Positions 53,978-62,833 of a DNA stretch of 64,000 nucleotides are shown here, piece by piece. Below the pieces are notes generated by a model. The model was not told the origin of the DNA, did no database searches, and worked only from the letters and a program-made list of their open reading frames with translations. The position numbers and the translations under genes were made by a program. Every line of letters begins with the position of its first letter. Position 1 is the stretch's first letter. Source of the DNA: Verticiella alkaliphila (GTDB lineage: Bacteria; Pseudomonadota; Gammaproteobacteria; Burkholderiales; Burkholderiaceae_B); NCBI RefSeq assembly GCF_018904615.1, contig NZ_JADCNH010000012.1, forward strand, positions 1 through 64,000. Reading direction: 5' to 3'.

Positions 53978-54973
53978 TCAAGGGGATTTCAGCTGGCGCG
54001 TCTCGATGATCTTGCCGAAGTGCGCGCGATCACGCTTGGCCACGTCGGCGAGTTCCTCGGGGGTGGAACTGCGGGCCACGGCGCCCTGGACCGTGAGCTT
54101 TTCCTGCACGGCGGGGTCGGCCGCGGCCTGCGCGATCAAGCTCGCCAGGCGGTCGATGACGGCGGCTGGCGTGCCGGCAGGCGTGAGCACGGCCGTCCAG
54201 GAGCCGACCTGGGCATCGCGCACGCCGGCTTCGGCCAGGGTCGGCACGTCCGGCATGGCCGGCGAGCGGGCTTCGCCGGTGACCGCGAGCGCGCGCAGCT
54301 GACCGGCGCGCACATACGATACCGTCTCCAGCACCGAGGCGAAGAGCATGTCGACGTGGCCGGCCACGAGATCGGCCATCGCCGGCCCCCCGCCTTTGTA
54401 GGGCACATGCAGCAGCTCGACGCCCGTGGCCTGCTGGAAGATCTCGCCTGCGAGGTGCGGAGCGCCACCGGGGCCTGAGCTGGCGAACGTGTATTTGCCG
54501 GGCTCGGCCCGCGCCAGCGCCAGGAGTTCGTCCACGGAATTGGCCTTGAGCTGCGGCGACACCACCAGCGCGAAGGGCAGGTCCGAGAAGAGCGAGACTG
54601 GCTCGAACGCTGTCGCGGGATCGTTCTGGAGGGTGTAGAGCCAGGGGTTGATGGCCATCATGCCGGAGTTGGCAAAGAGCAGCGTATAGCCGTCCGCGGC
54701 AGCCCGGGCCACGCCGTCGGCGGCGATCTGCCCACCCGCGCCGGGGCGGTTGTCCACCACCACCGTACTGCCCGTGATGCGGCCCAGTTCGTTGGCGAGC
54801 AGGCGGGCCGAGATATCGGTGCCGCCGCCGGGGGAAAAAGGCACGACCAGGGAAATCGGACGCTCCGGGTAAGTGTTGGCTGCCGTGGCTGCCAGCGGCA
54901 GGCAGGCAAGGGTGAACAAAGCGGCGGCCTGGCGCAGGCCGCCGCGCAGGCGCGCAGCAGAATGGCGTTGCAT
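53978..54973 (-). CDS. Bug-family tripartite tricarboxylate transporter substrate-binding protein
   Basis: A 331-residue periplasmic receptor. A signal peptide (RLRGGLRQAAALFTLACLPLA to ATAAN) precedes the Bug signatures YPERPISLVVPFSPGGGTDISARLL, VVDNRPGAGGQIAADG, FASSGPGGAPHLAGE and HVPYKGGGPA. GGAG seven bases before supports ATG 54973. It is the first gene of a minus-strand series leading into a 2-hydroxyacid dehydrogenase and an aldehyde dehydrogenase, so its ligand may be a hydroxy- or sugar acid. An inverted repeat lies about 70-100 bases upstream. Confidence 0.92.
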   Translation of the reverse strand: MQRHSAARLRGGLRQAAALFTLACLPLAATAANTYPERPISLVVPFSPGGGTDISARLLANELGRITGSTVVVDNRPGAGGQIAADGVARAAADGYTLLFANSGMMAINPWLYTLQNDPATAFEPVSLFSDLPFALVVSPQLKANSVDELLALARAEPGKYTFASSGPGGAPHLAGEIFQQATGVELLHVPYKGGGPAMADLVAGHVDMLFASVLETVSYVRAGQLRALAVTGEARSPAMPDVPTLAEAGVRDAQVGSWTAVLTPAGTPAAVIDRLASLIAQAAADPAVQEKLTVQGAVARSSTPEELADVAKRDRAHFGKIIETRQLKSP

Positions 54974-55040
54974 GTCTCGTCTCCGTCTTCGGTCTTCTGG
55001 TGAGGCGGGCCCGTCAGCCGAGTATAGGAGCGGATCACGA

Positions 55041-55072
55041 TCCATTTCGTTTCCATGCTCAAAACGAATGGA
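55041..55072 (-). promoter_or_regulatory. Inverted repeat upstream of the Bug gene, candidate operator
   Basis: TCCATTTCGTTT (55041-55052) faces AAACGAATGGA (55062-55072); the arms are complementary over 11 positions with one bulged T. It is in an AT-rich part of the 125-base gap upstream of the Bug start and downstream of the LysR stop. It could be a GntR/IclR/LacI-like operator. Confidence 0.4.
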
Positions 55073-55098
55073 CCGATACTTTTATTGAATTGATTTGG

Positions 55099-56025
55099 TC
55101 AGGGTGGCGATGCGTTCGCGCTGACGGCGCGCAGGCAGTCCAGGGCGGTGCTCACAGCCGCGTTGCCGGAGAGTTCGGCGTGACGCCAGTACATCGCCAC
55201 GGATCCGAAACCCGGCAGCCGGATCGGCAGAAGCCGCAGCGTGTTCATGTGCGAGAGCCGCAGGGCCGAGCGGTGCGAGGCCACCCCGATCATGTCCGTG
55301 GTGTTGAGGAGCGTGAGATTGATCGTGACCGAGTTGGACTCGATGTGGTCGGTGGGCACGGTCAGACCGGCGGATTCCAGCGCGGCCTCGAGCGAGGTGC
55401 GGATCGGCGTGCCTTTGGGCCACAGCAGCCAGCGGTAAGCCAGCAGATCCGACCAGGCCAGGCTTTGCTGCGACAGGAGCGGATGCCGGGGCCGGGCCAC
55501 CATGTGCAAGGGCTCCATGTAGAGCGTCTCGTGGCGCAGGCCGGGATCCAGATGCTCAGGCGCGGAGCGACCCACCACGATATCGAGTTCGCCCTGGCCG
55601 AGCTTGACCATGAGCGCATCCATCGTGTTCTCGACGAGCTTGATGCGCGCCTGCGGCATGCGTTCCAGCAGTTGCAGCACCGCCAGCGGCACGGTGTCCG
55701 AGGCCGAGGCGCCGGAGGCGCCGATCACCACGCGCCCGCTCCCACCCTCGCGCAAGGCGGCCATGTCCTCGGCGGCACGCTCGAGCTGGGCATCCATGCG
55801 TCGGGCATGGTCGATCAGCACTTCGCCGTAGGGCGTGGGGCGCAGACCGCGCGCATGGCGCTCGAACAACGGGAGGCCGATGTCGTCCTCCAGATCCTTG
55901 AGCCACTTGGAGAGCCCTGGCTGGGTCGTATTGAGCGCGGCGGCCGAGTGGCTGATGTTGCGCGTCTGGGCCAGGCTCAGCAGCATGCGCAGGTTGCGCA
56001 GGCGCAGTCGGTGCGTCCAGTCCAT
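55099..56025 (-). CDS. LysR-family regulator of the 3-hydroxybenzoate/gentisate cluster
   Basis: A 308-residue LysR protein: helix-turn-helix LRNLRMLLSLAQTRNISHSAA, TQPGLSKWLKDLEDDIGLPLFER; effector domain from about 90 (GRVVIGASGASASDTVP, GELDIVVGR, PRHPLLSQQ, IGVASHRSAL). The RxxHxxLRNLRxLLxLAQTRNIS start places it in the GbpR/CbpR-like branch. It is divergent from the gentisate dioxygenase gene, with 161 bases between, which fits a cluster-specific regulator responding to 3-hydroxybenzoate or gentisate. ATG 56025 is chosen at the conserved MDWTHRLRLR start. Confidence 0.88.
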   Translation of the reverse strand: MDWTHRLRLRNLRMLLSLAQTRNISHSAAALNTTQPGLSKWLKDLEDDIGLPLFERHARGLRPTPYGEVLIDHARRMDAQLERAAEDMAALREGGSGRVVIGASGASASDTVPLAVLQLLERMPQARIKLVENTMDALMVKLGQGELDIVVGRSAPEHLDPGLRHETLYMEPLHMVARPRHPLLSQQSLAWSDLLAYRWLLWPKGTPIRTSLEAALESAGLTVPTDHIESNSVTINLTLLNTTDMIGVASHRSALRLSHMNTLRLLPIRLPGFGSVAMYWRHAELSGNAAVSTALDCLRAVSANASPP

Positions 56026-56186
56026 CGTCTCACCCAAGGTATATTCGTTTATGTATGGATGATACGATAAAGTCATTTTGAAAAGCATGGCATGACGCGC
56101 AAACTCCGGATCAGAGCCACCGTGCCTTGAATGCGGGGCCGCCGTGGTCGGCGATTCGCTGCCCCGGTCCCGATCCGGAGACTGCC
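56026..56186. promoter_or_regulatory. Divergent promoter region, LysR / gentisate operon
   Basis: A 161-base gap with an AT-rich core at 56040-56090. Expected to hold LysR binding sites (T-N11-A) and both promoters; I could not fix the exact boxes by eye. Confidence 0.45.
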
Positions 56187-57233
56187 ATGTCCGCTTCCCA
56201 GCCCTCGGCCGAGCGTGCCGAGTACTACGACAGCATTGCTCGCAAGCATCTCGCGCCCCTCTGGGAATCGCTGCATTCGCTGGTCCCCCGTCAGCCGGCG
56301 CCACGTTGCCTGCCCGCGTTCTGGAAATACGACGACCTGCGCGCCGACGTGATGAAGTCGGGTTCGCTGATCTCGGCCGAGGAGGCCGTGCGCCGCGTGC
56401 TGATCCTGGAGAATCCCGGCCTCACCGGTCAGGCCAGCATCACGCAGACGCTCTATGCGGGCCTGCAACTGATCCTGCCGGGCGAGGTCGCCCCGAGCCA
56501 CCGCCACACCCAGTCCGCGCTGCGCTTCATCGTCGAAGGCAAGGGCGCCTACACGGCGGTGGATGGCGAGCGCACCACCATGCACCCCGGCGACTTCATC
56601 ATCACGCCCTCCTGGACCTGGCACGATCACGGCAATCCCACCGAGGCCGATGGCGGCGAGCCCGTCATCTGGCTGGACGGCCTGGACATCCCCCTGATCC
56701 GCAGCCTGGATGCGGGCTTCGCCGAGAACTACCCGCAGGCCGTGCAGCCGGTCACCCGCAACGAGGGCGACAGCTTCGCGCGCTTTGGTTACAACATGCT
56801 GCCGGTGCGCCACCAGGCGAGCCGCGCATCGTCCCCCATCTTCAACTACCCCTATGTGCGCAGCCGCGAAGCGCTCGACCAGCTCGCGCGTCACGGCGAA
56901 CTCGACGCCTGGGACGGCGTGAAGCTGCGCTACGTCAATCCCGCCACCGGCGGCTGGCCGATGCCCACCATGGCCACCTTCATGCAGCTGCTGCCCAAGG
57001 GTTTCCAGGGGCGGCCGCACCGCAGCACGGATGGCACCATCTTCAGCGTCGTCGAAGGCACGGGGGTGGCTCGGGTCGGCGAACAGTCCTTCCATTTCGG
57101 CCCGCGCGACATCTTCGTCGTCCCGCCGTGGGCCCCGCTCGAATTGGGCGCCATGGAAGATGCGGTGCTGTTCAGCTACTCTGACCGGCCGGTGCAAGCC
57201 GCACTCAACCTGTTGCGCGAAGAGCGCCTGTAA
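56187..57233 (+). CDS. Gentisate 1,2-dioxygenase
   Basis: A 348-residue bicupin dioxygenase that opens the gentisate ring to maleylpyruvate using Fe(II) and oxygen. The metal site of the N-terminal cupin is [20 protein letters not shown], with the third ligand in TWTWHDHGN. The second cupin is weaker ([16 protein letters not shown]). GGAG seven bases before the ATG at 56187 decides the start. It heads an operon with fumarylpyruvate hydrolase (22 bases), a GST-type isomerase, a chorismate mutase-like gene and a Bug gene. It supplies the ring-cleavage step of the 3-hydroxybenzoate route. Confidence 0.95.
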   Translation: MSASQPSAERAEYYDSIARKHLAPLWESLHSLVPRQPAPRCLPAFWKYDDLRADVMKSGSLISAEEAVRRVLILENPGLTGQASITQTLYAGLQLILPGEVAPSHRHTQSALRFIVEGKGAYTAVDGERTTMHPGDFIITPSWTWHDHGNPTEADGGEPVIWLDGLDIPLIRSLDAGFAENYPQAVQPVTRNEGDSFARFGYNMLPVRHQASRASSPIFNYPYVRSREALDQLARHGELDAWDGVKLRYVNPATGGWPMPTMATFMQLLPKGFQGRPHRSTDGTIFSVVEGTGVARVGEQSFHFGPRDIFVVPPWAPLELGAMEDAVLFSYSDRPVQAALNLLREERL

Positions 57234-57255
57234 TCGACTTTCTGAAAGGACTTCC

Positions 57256-57954
57256 ATGAGCTACGTCTTCCAGCCCGCCCCTCCCGTGGGCGTTCCCGTC
57301 GTCGGCAGCGACGCCCAGTTCCCCGTGCGCCGTGTCTACTGCGTGGGCCGCAACTACGCGGCGCATGCGCGCGAAATGGGCTTCGATCCCGATCGCGAAC
57401 CGCCGTTCTTCTTCTGCAAGCCCGCCGATGCCGTCGTACCCGTGGCCGAAGGCAGCACGCTGGATCTCGCCTATCCGAGCCAGACGTCCAATCTGCATTA
57501 CGAGATCGAACTCGTCGTGGCGATCGGCAAGGGCGGCTTCGAGATCGAACAGGACAAGGCCCTGGAACACGTCTTCGGCTATGCCGTGGGCCTGGACATG
57601 ACCCGCCGCGATCTGCAGATCCAGATGCGCGAAGTCGGCCGTCCGTGGGAACTCGGCAAGGCCTTCGACCAGAGCGCGCCCATTGGCCCGATCTACCCGG
57701 CCGCGCAGACGGGCCAGCTCGATGACGCCGAGATCTTCCTGAAGGTCAATGGTGCCGACAAACAGCGCAGCACCACCAAGGCCCTGATTTGGTCGGTGGC
57801 CGAGACCATCGCCTACCTGTCGAAGTACTTCCGCCTGGAAGCCGGCGACCTCATCTATACCGGCACCCCGGAAGGCGTCGGCGCCGTCAAGCCGGGCGAT
57901 CTGATGGAAGGCGGCGTGGCCGGCCTCGGCGGTCTGTCCGTCAAGATGAAGTAA
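57256..57954 (+). CDS. Fumarylpyruvate hydrolase (FAH family)
   Basis: A 232-residue fumarylacetoacetate hydrolase-family enzyme. Family motifs: VYCVGRNYAAHAREMG, PFFFCKPADAVV, the metal-binding acidic pair in LHYEIELVVAIGKGG, the GLDMTRRDLQ segment and the C-terminal YTGTPEGVGAVKPGD. It splits fumarylpyruvate to fumarate and pyruvate, the last step of the gentisate route. It follows the dioxygenase by 22 bases and precedes the isomerase by 13. Confidence 0.93.
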   Translation: MSYVFQPAPPVGVPVVGSDAQFPVRRVYCVGRNYAAHAREMGFDPDREPPFFFCKPADAVVPVAEGSTLDLAYPSQTSNLHYEIELVVAIGKGGFEIEQDKALEHVFGYAVGLDMTRRDLQIQMREVGRPWELGKAFDQSAPIGPIYPAAQTGQLDDAEIFLKVNGADKQRSTTKALIWSVAETIAYLSKYFRLEAGDLIYTGTPEGVGAVKPGDLMEGGVAGLGGLSVKMK

Positions 57955-57967
57955 GCCGGTGGCTACC

Positions 57968-58603
57968 ATGAAACTGCACAGTTTCTTCAACAGCTCGACC
58001 TCGTACCGGGTCCGTATCGCGCTTGCGATCAAGGGTCTGCCGTACGAGTACGTGCCGGTGGATATCCGCAAGCTCGCGCACCGCACGCCCGAGTTCATCG
58101 ACCTGAATCCCTCGGCCAACGTGCCGCTGCTGGAGGATGGCGAGGTGCGCCTGGGCCAGTCGCTCGCGATCATCGACTACCTCGATGCCGCGTACCCGGG
58201 CGTCAAGCTCATCCCGGCCGATCCCGCGCTGCGGGCCCGCGTCCTGGAAGTGTCCTACGCGATCTCGTGCGACATCCACCCCGTCAACAACCTGCGCATC
58301 CTGCGCTATCTGGTCAATGACCTCGGCGTGAGCGACGAGGCCAAGAACGGCTGGTATGCCCACTGGATCGCCGAGGGGCTGGCCGCGGTCGAGCGTCTGC
58401 TCGAGCGCCATGGCAGCGGGCCGTATTGCTTTGGCGAAGCACCGTCACTGGCCGATTGCTGCCTGGTGCCGCAGGTGGCCAATGCGATGCGCATGAAGTG
58501 CGACGTCTCGGCCTTCCCGCGCGTGATGGCGGTGTATCGCCATTGCGAAGGCCAGCCTGCCTTCCAGAAGGCGGCGCCGTCGGCCCAGCCCGACTACGCC
58601 TGA
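57968..58603 (+). CDS. Maleylpyruvate isomerase, zeta-class GST
   Basis: A 211-residue glutathione S-transferase of the zeta/maleylacetoacetate isomerase class. The N-terminal active-site motif SSTSYRVRIALAIKGL (SSxSxRVRIAL) and the C-terminal domain with CDIHPVNNLRIL and FGEAPSLADCCLVPQ are diagnostic. In this operon it should convert maleylpyruvate to fumarylpyruvate with glutathione. ATG 57968 opens the thioredoxin fold; a GTG three codons upstream is less likely. Confidence 0.93.
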   Translation: MKLHSFFNSSTSYRVRIALAIKGLPYEYVPVDIRKLAHRTPEFIDLNPSANVPLLEDGEVRLGQSLAIIDYLDAAYPGVKLIPADPALRARVLEVSYAISCDIHPVNNLRILRYLVNDLGVSDEAKNGWYAHWIAEGLAAVERLLERHGSGPYCFGEAPSLADCCLVPQVANAMRMKCDVSAFPRVMAVYRHCEGQPAFQKAAPSAQPDYA

Positions 58604-58617
58604 CGCCGAGGATCGCC

Positions 58618-59007
58618 ATGTCTGATACGACGGGTCGCGAGCCCGATACCCGTGGCCAGCCGCTGCGAGCCTACATCGACCCGGCGTATCAGCCGTTGTG
58701 CGACACGTTGGCCCAGGTGCGGGCCAACATCGATCGTCTGGATGACGAGATCGTGCGCCTGATGGCAGAGCGCGCGATGTACGTGAAGGATGCGGCGCGC
58801 TTCAAGGCCGACGCCTTCCAGGTGAGCGCGCCGGCCCGTCAGGCCGAGGTGTTCGCCAAGGTGCAGGCCCTGGCCGCCCGCCACGACCGCGGCTTCGAGA
58901 ATTTCGAAGGCGTCGTCGATGCCACCTACCGCTGCATGGTGGCGGCGTTCATTGCCAATGAGCAGCTGTATTTCAAGAACATGAAAAGGTTAGGAGACAC
59001 CGAATGA
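58618..59007 (+). CDS. Chorismate mutase-like (AroQ-fold) protein
   Basis: A 129-residue, all-helical AroQ-fold protein. The core pattern RANIDRLDDEIVRLMAERAMYVKDAARFK, followed by APARQAEVFAKVQALAARH, matches the chorismate mutase / isochorismate-pyruvate lyase family (long helix 1 with the catalytic Arg and Lys, second Arg in APARQ). A 25-residue N-terminal extension precedes the core. Membership of a 3-hydroxybenzoate operon is unusual: it lies 14 bases after the isomerase and overlaps the Bug start (ATGA). It could act on chorismate-derived hydroxybenzoates or have another small substrate; activity is unproven. Confidence 0.85.
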   Translation: MSDTTGREPDTRGQPLRAYIDPAYQPLCDTLAQVRANIDRLDDEIVRLMAERAMYVKDAARFKADAFQVSAPARQAEVFAKVQALAARHDRGFENFEGVVDATYRCMVAAFIANEQLYFKNMKRLGDTE

Positions 59008-59993
59008 GTCAGTCGTCGAGCAAGTCGCTGTGGCGTCGCAGCCTGGGCGCCATCGTGATGGTGGCGCTTCCTCTGAGCGGTGCCATCGCGCAGGCGTGGC
59101 CCAGCCAGCCGTTCAAGCTGGTGGTGCCCTTCGGTCCGGGTTCCAGCCCCGACCAGGTCGCTCGCATCGTCGGTGAGAAGGCCGCGAGCCTGCTCGGCCA
59201 GACCGTGGTGGTGGAGAACCGCCCCGGGGCCAGCGGCAACATCGGCACCTATGCCATCGCCTCGGCCAAGCCGGATGGCTACACCTTCGGCGTGTCGATC
59301 ACCGGCCCGCTGGTGAACAACACACTGCTCTTCAGCAACCTGCCCTACGATCCGAAGAAGGATCTCGTGCCGCTCACGCTGGCGGTGCACCAGCCCAACG
59401 TGCTGGTCGTGCCGGCCAAGTCGGGCATCAATGACATCAATCAGCTGCTCGAGGCCCTGAAGAAGAGCAACGACAGCTACAACTTCCCGTCCCCGGGTGC
59501 CGGCACCGTCTCGCATCTGGCCGTGGAGCTGCTCCTGCAGCGCATCGGCGCCAAGGCCGTCCACGTGCCCTATCCGTCTTCGCCTGCGGCGCTCACCTCG
59601 GTGCTCTCCGGCGACACGCAGTTCGCGGCCCTGCCGCCCATTGCCGTGATGCCCATGGTCAAGGATGGCCGCCTGAAGGCGCTGGCCGTCACGTCCTCGC
59701 AGCGCTCGGCCCAGTTGCCGGACATCCCGACCCTCGCCGAAGTCGGCGTGCCCGGCATCGAGGGCTCGGCCTGGATCGGGTTCGTGGCGCCCGCCGGCCT
59801 GGACGCCGACGTGCAGAAGAAGCTCTCAGACGCGCTCATCGCCGCCGTGAAGGACCCGGAGGTCGCCCGCCGCCTTCAGGGCCAATTCATGGATCCGGTC
59901 GGCAGCACGCCCGCCGAGTTCGCCGCCTACATGGACGAAGAGCTGGGCCGCTGGCAGCCGCTCATCAAGTCGCTGAACATCCAGGTGCAATAA
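59004..59993 (+). CDS. Bug-family substrate-binding protein in the 3-hydroxybenzoate operon
   Basis: A 329-residue periplasmic receptor. Signal peptide (SLWRRSLGAIVMVALPLSG to AIAQ), then WPSQPFKLVVPFGPGSSPDQVARIV, VVENRPGASGNIGTYA, NFPSPGAGTVSHLAVE and HVPYPSSPAALTS. The usual GGG/Asp of the first loop is GSSPDQ here. It overlaps the chorismate mutase-like gene by four bases and is followed by a hairpin before the hydroxylase gene. Its ligand may be a hydroxybenzoate, which is a role reported for some Bug proteins in aromatic clusters, but the membrane partners are not encoded here. Confidence 0.92.
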   Translation: MSQSSSKSLWRRSLGAIVMVALPLSGAIAQAWPSQPFKLVVPFGPGSSPDQVARIVGEKAASLLGQTVVVENRPGASGNIGTYAIASAKPDGYTFGVSITGPLVNNTLLFSNLPYDPKKDLVPLTLAVHQPNVLVVPAKSGINDINQLLEALKKSNDSYNFPSPGAGTVSHLAVELLLQRIGAKAVHVPYPSSPAALTSVLSGDTQFAALPPIAVMPMVKDGRLKALAVTSSQRSAQLPDIPTLAEVGVPGIEGSAWIGFVAPAGLDADVQKKLSDALIAAVKDPEVARRLQGQFMDPVGSTPAEFAAYMDEELGRWQPLIKSLNIQVQ

Positions 59994-60000
59994 GCCGTCC

Positions 60001-60027
60001 GGCCGCGGCGAGTCTTGTTCCGCGGCC
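60001..60027 (+). terminator. Hairpin between Bug gene and hydroxylase gene
   Basis: Perfect 8-base arms GGCCGCGG/CCGCGGCC with an 11-base loop, seven bases after the Bug stop, in a 158-base gap. It may split the operon or lower read-through into the hydroxylase gene. Confidence 0.5.
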
Positions 60028-60151
60028 TGTATCAATTGCCGTGGCGTGCGCAGCCGTGGCCTGCAGCATCCGGCAGGCCGTGGCGTCCTCGCCCACGGAC
60101 TGCCTCCTCGGCCGGGCCGCGTGCCCCGCCTCGAACGTCAAGGAATACGTC

Positions 60152-61363
60152 ATGCCTACTCCCTCGGATCAACCTTCGGTCATCGTCGTCGGCGGAGGGA
60201 TCGGTGGCTTGGCCGCGGCGCTCGCCTTGGCACGCCAGGGCGTGGCGGTCGAGCTGCTGGAACAGGCGGCGACCATCGGCGAGATCGGCGCGGGCATCCA
60301 GCTGGGCGCCAACGCCTACGCGGCGCTCGATGCGTTAGGTGTCGGCGAGGCCGCGCGCAACCGGTCGGTGTTCACCGATCGCCTCCTGCTCATGGATGCC
60401 GTGGACGCCACCGAAGTGGCGCGGGTGGAAGTGGGCGATGCGTTCCGCGCCCGCTTCGGCAACCCGTACGGCGTGATCCACCGGGCCGACATTCACCTCT
60501 CCATTCTCGAAGCGGTCGAGAAGCATCCTCGAATCCAGTTCCGCACCTCCACCGTGGTCAAGGGCTACGTGCGGGATGGCCGCCACGTGGAAGTCATCGA
60601 CACCCAGGGCAACCGCTATCGCGCCGATGCGCTCATCGGTGCGGATGGCGTGAAGTCGGCCATTCGCCAGCAGCTGATTGGCGATCCCGTGCGCGTCACC
60701 GGCCACGTCGTCTATCGTGCCGTGGTGGACGTCGAGAACATGCCCGAGGAGCTGCAGATCAATGCGCCCGTGGTGTGGGCAGGCCCCCACTGTCACCTGG
60801 TGCACTATCCCTTGCGCGGCGGCCAGCAGTACAACCTCGTCGTCACCTTCCACAGCCGCGAGAAGGAAGAATGGGGCGTGCGCGAAGGCAGCAAGGAAGA
60901 GGTCCTGTCCTACTTCCAGGGTGTGCATCCCCGCCCGCACCAGATGCTGCATCGGCCCACTTCCTGGAAGCGCTGGGCCACGGCCGATCGCGAGCCGGTC
61001 GACCACTGGAGCGAAGGCAACGTCACCGTGCTGGGCGATGCCGCCCACCCCATGACGCAGTACATGGCCCAGGGCGCCTGCATGGCGCTCGAGGATGCCG
61101 TCACCCTGGGCGAAGCCGTGCGCGTGGCGCAGGGCGACTTCGTCGAGGCCTTCCGGCGCTACGAAGCCGCGCGCATCCCCCGCACCGCCCGCGTCGTGTG
61201 GTCCACGCGCGAAATGGGCCGCATCTACCACGCCGCCGGCGTGGAGCGCCTCGTGCGCAACCAGCTGTGGGCGGGCCGCACGCAGGACAAGTTCTACGAT
61301 GCCCTGCAGTGGCTGTACGGCTGGAAGGTGGAGAACTGCCTGGGCGTGCCGCAGGCGGGGTGA
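60152..61363 (+). CDS. 3-Hydroxybenzoate 6-monooxygenase
   Basis: A 403-residue class A flavin hydroxylase converting 3-hydroxybenzoate to gentisate with NADH. Motifs: GGGIGGLAAALALARQG for FAD, ALIGADGVKSAIR (DG motif) and VTVLGDAAHPMTQYMAQGACMALEDA (GD motif; the QYMAQGACMALEDA form is typical of the 3-hydroxybenzoate 6-hydroxylase branch). AAGGA about nine bases upstream supports ATG 60152. With the dioxygenase, isomerase and hydrolase it completes a route from 3-hydroxybenzoate to pyruvate and fumarate. Confidence 0.93.
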   Translation: MPTPSDQPSVIVVGGGIGGLAAALALARQGVAVELLEQAATIGEIGAGIQLGANAYAALDALGVGEAARNRSVFTDRLLLMDAVDATEVARVEVGDAFRARFGNPYGVIHRADIHLSILEAVEKHPRIQFRTSTVVKGYVRDGRHVEVIDTQGNRYRADALIGADGVKSAIRQQLIGDPVRVTGHVVYRAVVDVENMPEELQINAPVVWAGPHCHLVHYPLRGGQQYNLVVTFHSREKEEWGVREGSKEEVLSYFQGVHPRPHQMLHRPTSWKRWATADREPVDHWSEGNVTVLGDAAHPMTQYMAQGACMALEDAVTLGEAVRVAQGDFVEAFRRYEAARIPRTARVVWSTREMGRIYHAAGVERLVRNQLWAGRTQDKFYDALQWLYGWKVENCLGVPQAG

Positions 61364-61431
61364 TGCGCCCCGGCTCGAGTGGCCGGGCGCCCCGGGAGTA
61401 ACATGTCGGGTTGGTGATACGACAGGCGGTC

Positions 61432-62820
61432 ATGGTGGACGGGCAAGCAGGCAGTAGACGGTGGGCGGCGTTGAGCCCCGCCCTCATGGCAGCGCTCGTC
61501 GTCCTCAACCTCTGGCACCTGCTCGGTGGGCCACGCTGGCTCTTCTGGGGCATTGCGTTCGCGGCCGGGGCGTTCGTCTGGGCCGAGCGCGATGCCGTGC
61601 CACGCGGCATCCGGCGAGTGGCCCTGGTGCTCACGGCCATTGCCATCGTCGTCTGGCCGCTGGGCGGCGCGGGGCTGCACAGTCTGGAGCGCGGGCTCTA
61701 CATCGGCGCCATGATTTCCTCGGTGATGGCCTGCGTGTCGCTGCTCGCCCGCGCGGCCCGCCACAGCCCGGCGCTGGGCACGCTCTCGGATCACCTGCTG
61801 CAGCAGGGCTATCGCCGGCGCTACGTGCTGCTCGCGGTGGCGGGGCAGGTGCTGCCCTGCATGCTGGGCTTTGCGGGCGTCCACCTGCTGCTGGGGGTGG
61901 CCCAGCGCGGGGCCCATGCCAACGAGGCGCAGCGCCTGGCGATGTTCACGGTGGTGAGCCGCAGCTTCTCGTCGGCCACGCTGTGGAGCCCCACCTTCGG
62001 CAACATGGTGATTCTGTTGGCTCTGTATCCGCAGCTGCGCTGGGGCCAGGTGCTGCCCGTCGGTCTGGCGCTGGCTGCGTCCATCATTGTCCTGAGCATG
62101 GTGGTGGATCGTCGCCTGTTGCGCGCGGCCGGCCCGGACGCGCCGCCCCCGCCGGCACCACCCGGCGTGTTACGGGCGTCGGCGGTGTTTCTCCTCGCCA
62201 TGGTGGTGTTCTTCATCGCGGTGATGTGCCTCGCAGGATGGCTCCATCTGCCCGTCTCGGCAGGCATCTCGATGCTGGCTCCCCTGGTGGCGCTCGGCCT
62301 GCACTACCGCTTCGCCGGGGCTGGCCGCACCCCGAAGCTGGCCGCGCGCCGCGTGCTGGCCGATGCGCGCGATCTGCGGATCTTCGCCCCGGAAGTGCTC
62401 CTCTTCATGGCGGCGGGCTGCGGTGGCACCGTGATCGCCGACACCATTCCGCGCGAGTGGATCGGCGCGGTGGCCGGCATGATGGCAGGCTATGCGTTGC
62501 CGGCCATCCTGGCGCTGATCGCCAGCATCATGACGCTATCGCTCGTGGGCGTGCATCCCGTGCTCTCGGCTGTCCTGCTCGCGTCGACATTCAGCCCGGC
62601 GGCGCTGAATCTGCCACCGCTCATCCATGTCTGCACCTTGCTCACCGGCTGGTGCCTCGCCACGATCGTGGCGCCGTTCTCAATGACGAACATGACGGCG
62701 AGCCGCTATGCGGGCATCGGCCTTGTGGAGTACGGCATCCGGCAGAACGGCCGCTTCGCGGCCGTGTCCGCCCTGGTGCTGGTCTGCGTCCTGGCCGCCA
62801 TGGCCGCGGTGGTGCGGTAG
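61432..62820 (+). CDS. Polytopic membrane protein, probable organic-anion permease (unrecognised family)
   Basis: A 462-residue inner-membrane protein with about 12-13 hydrophobic helices. A central conserved-looking hairpin region (VVSRSFSSATLWSPTFGNMVILL) and a second one near the end (LTGWCLATIVAPFSMTNMTASR) resemble the re-entrant loops of ion-transporter-superfamily permeases (DASS/TRAP large subunit type), but I cannot name the family. A proline-rich loop (about residue 235-245) divides the halves. The start is uncertain (ATG 61432 or GTG 61411). It follows the 3-hydroxybenzoate hydroxylase by about 70 bases on the same strand, so it could import the aromatic acid. That is inference from position. 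Confidence 0.7.
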   Translation: MVDGQAGSRRWAALSPALMAALVVLNLWHLLGGPRWLFWGIAFAAGAFVWAERDAVPRGIRRVALVLTAIAIVVWPLGGAGLHSLERGLYIGAMISSVMACVSLLARAARHSPALGTLSDHLLQQGYRRRYVLLAVAGQVLPCMLGFAGVHLLLGVAQRGAHANEAQRLAMFTVVSRSFSSATLWSPTFGNMVILLALYPQLRWGQVLPVGLALAASIIVLSMVVDRRLLRAAGPDAPPPPAPPGVLRASAVFLLAMVVFFIAVMCLAGWLHLPVSAGISMLAPLVALGLHYRFAGAGRTPKLAARRVLADARDLRIFAPEVLLFMAAGCGGTVIADTIPREWIGAVAGMMAGYALPAILALIASIMTLSLVGVHPVLSAVLLASTFSPAALNLPPLIHVCTLLTGWCLATIVAPFSMTNMTASRYAGIGLVEYGIRQNGRFAAVSALVLVCVLAAMAAVVR

Positions 62821-62833
62821 GGCGGCACGGCGC

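Noticed and set aside
51175-54009. A 944-codon open frame on the plus strand
   Set aside because: Antisense to the aldehyde dehydrogenase and 2-hydroxyacid dehydrogenase genes, which have clear motifs; composition is typical of a shadow frame.
61370-61412. Terminator hairpin after the 3-hydroxybenzoate hydroxylase gene
   Set aside because: GC-rich partly complementary arms exist but with mismatches and no T-run; too weak to list.
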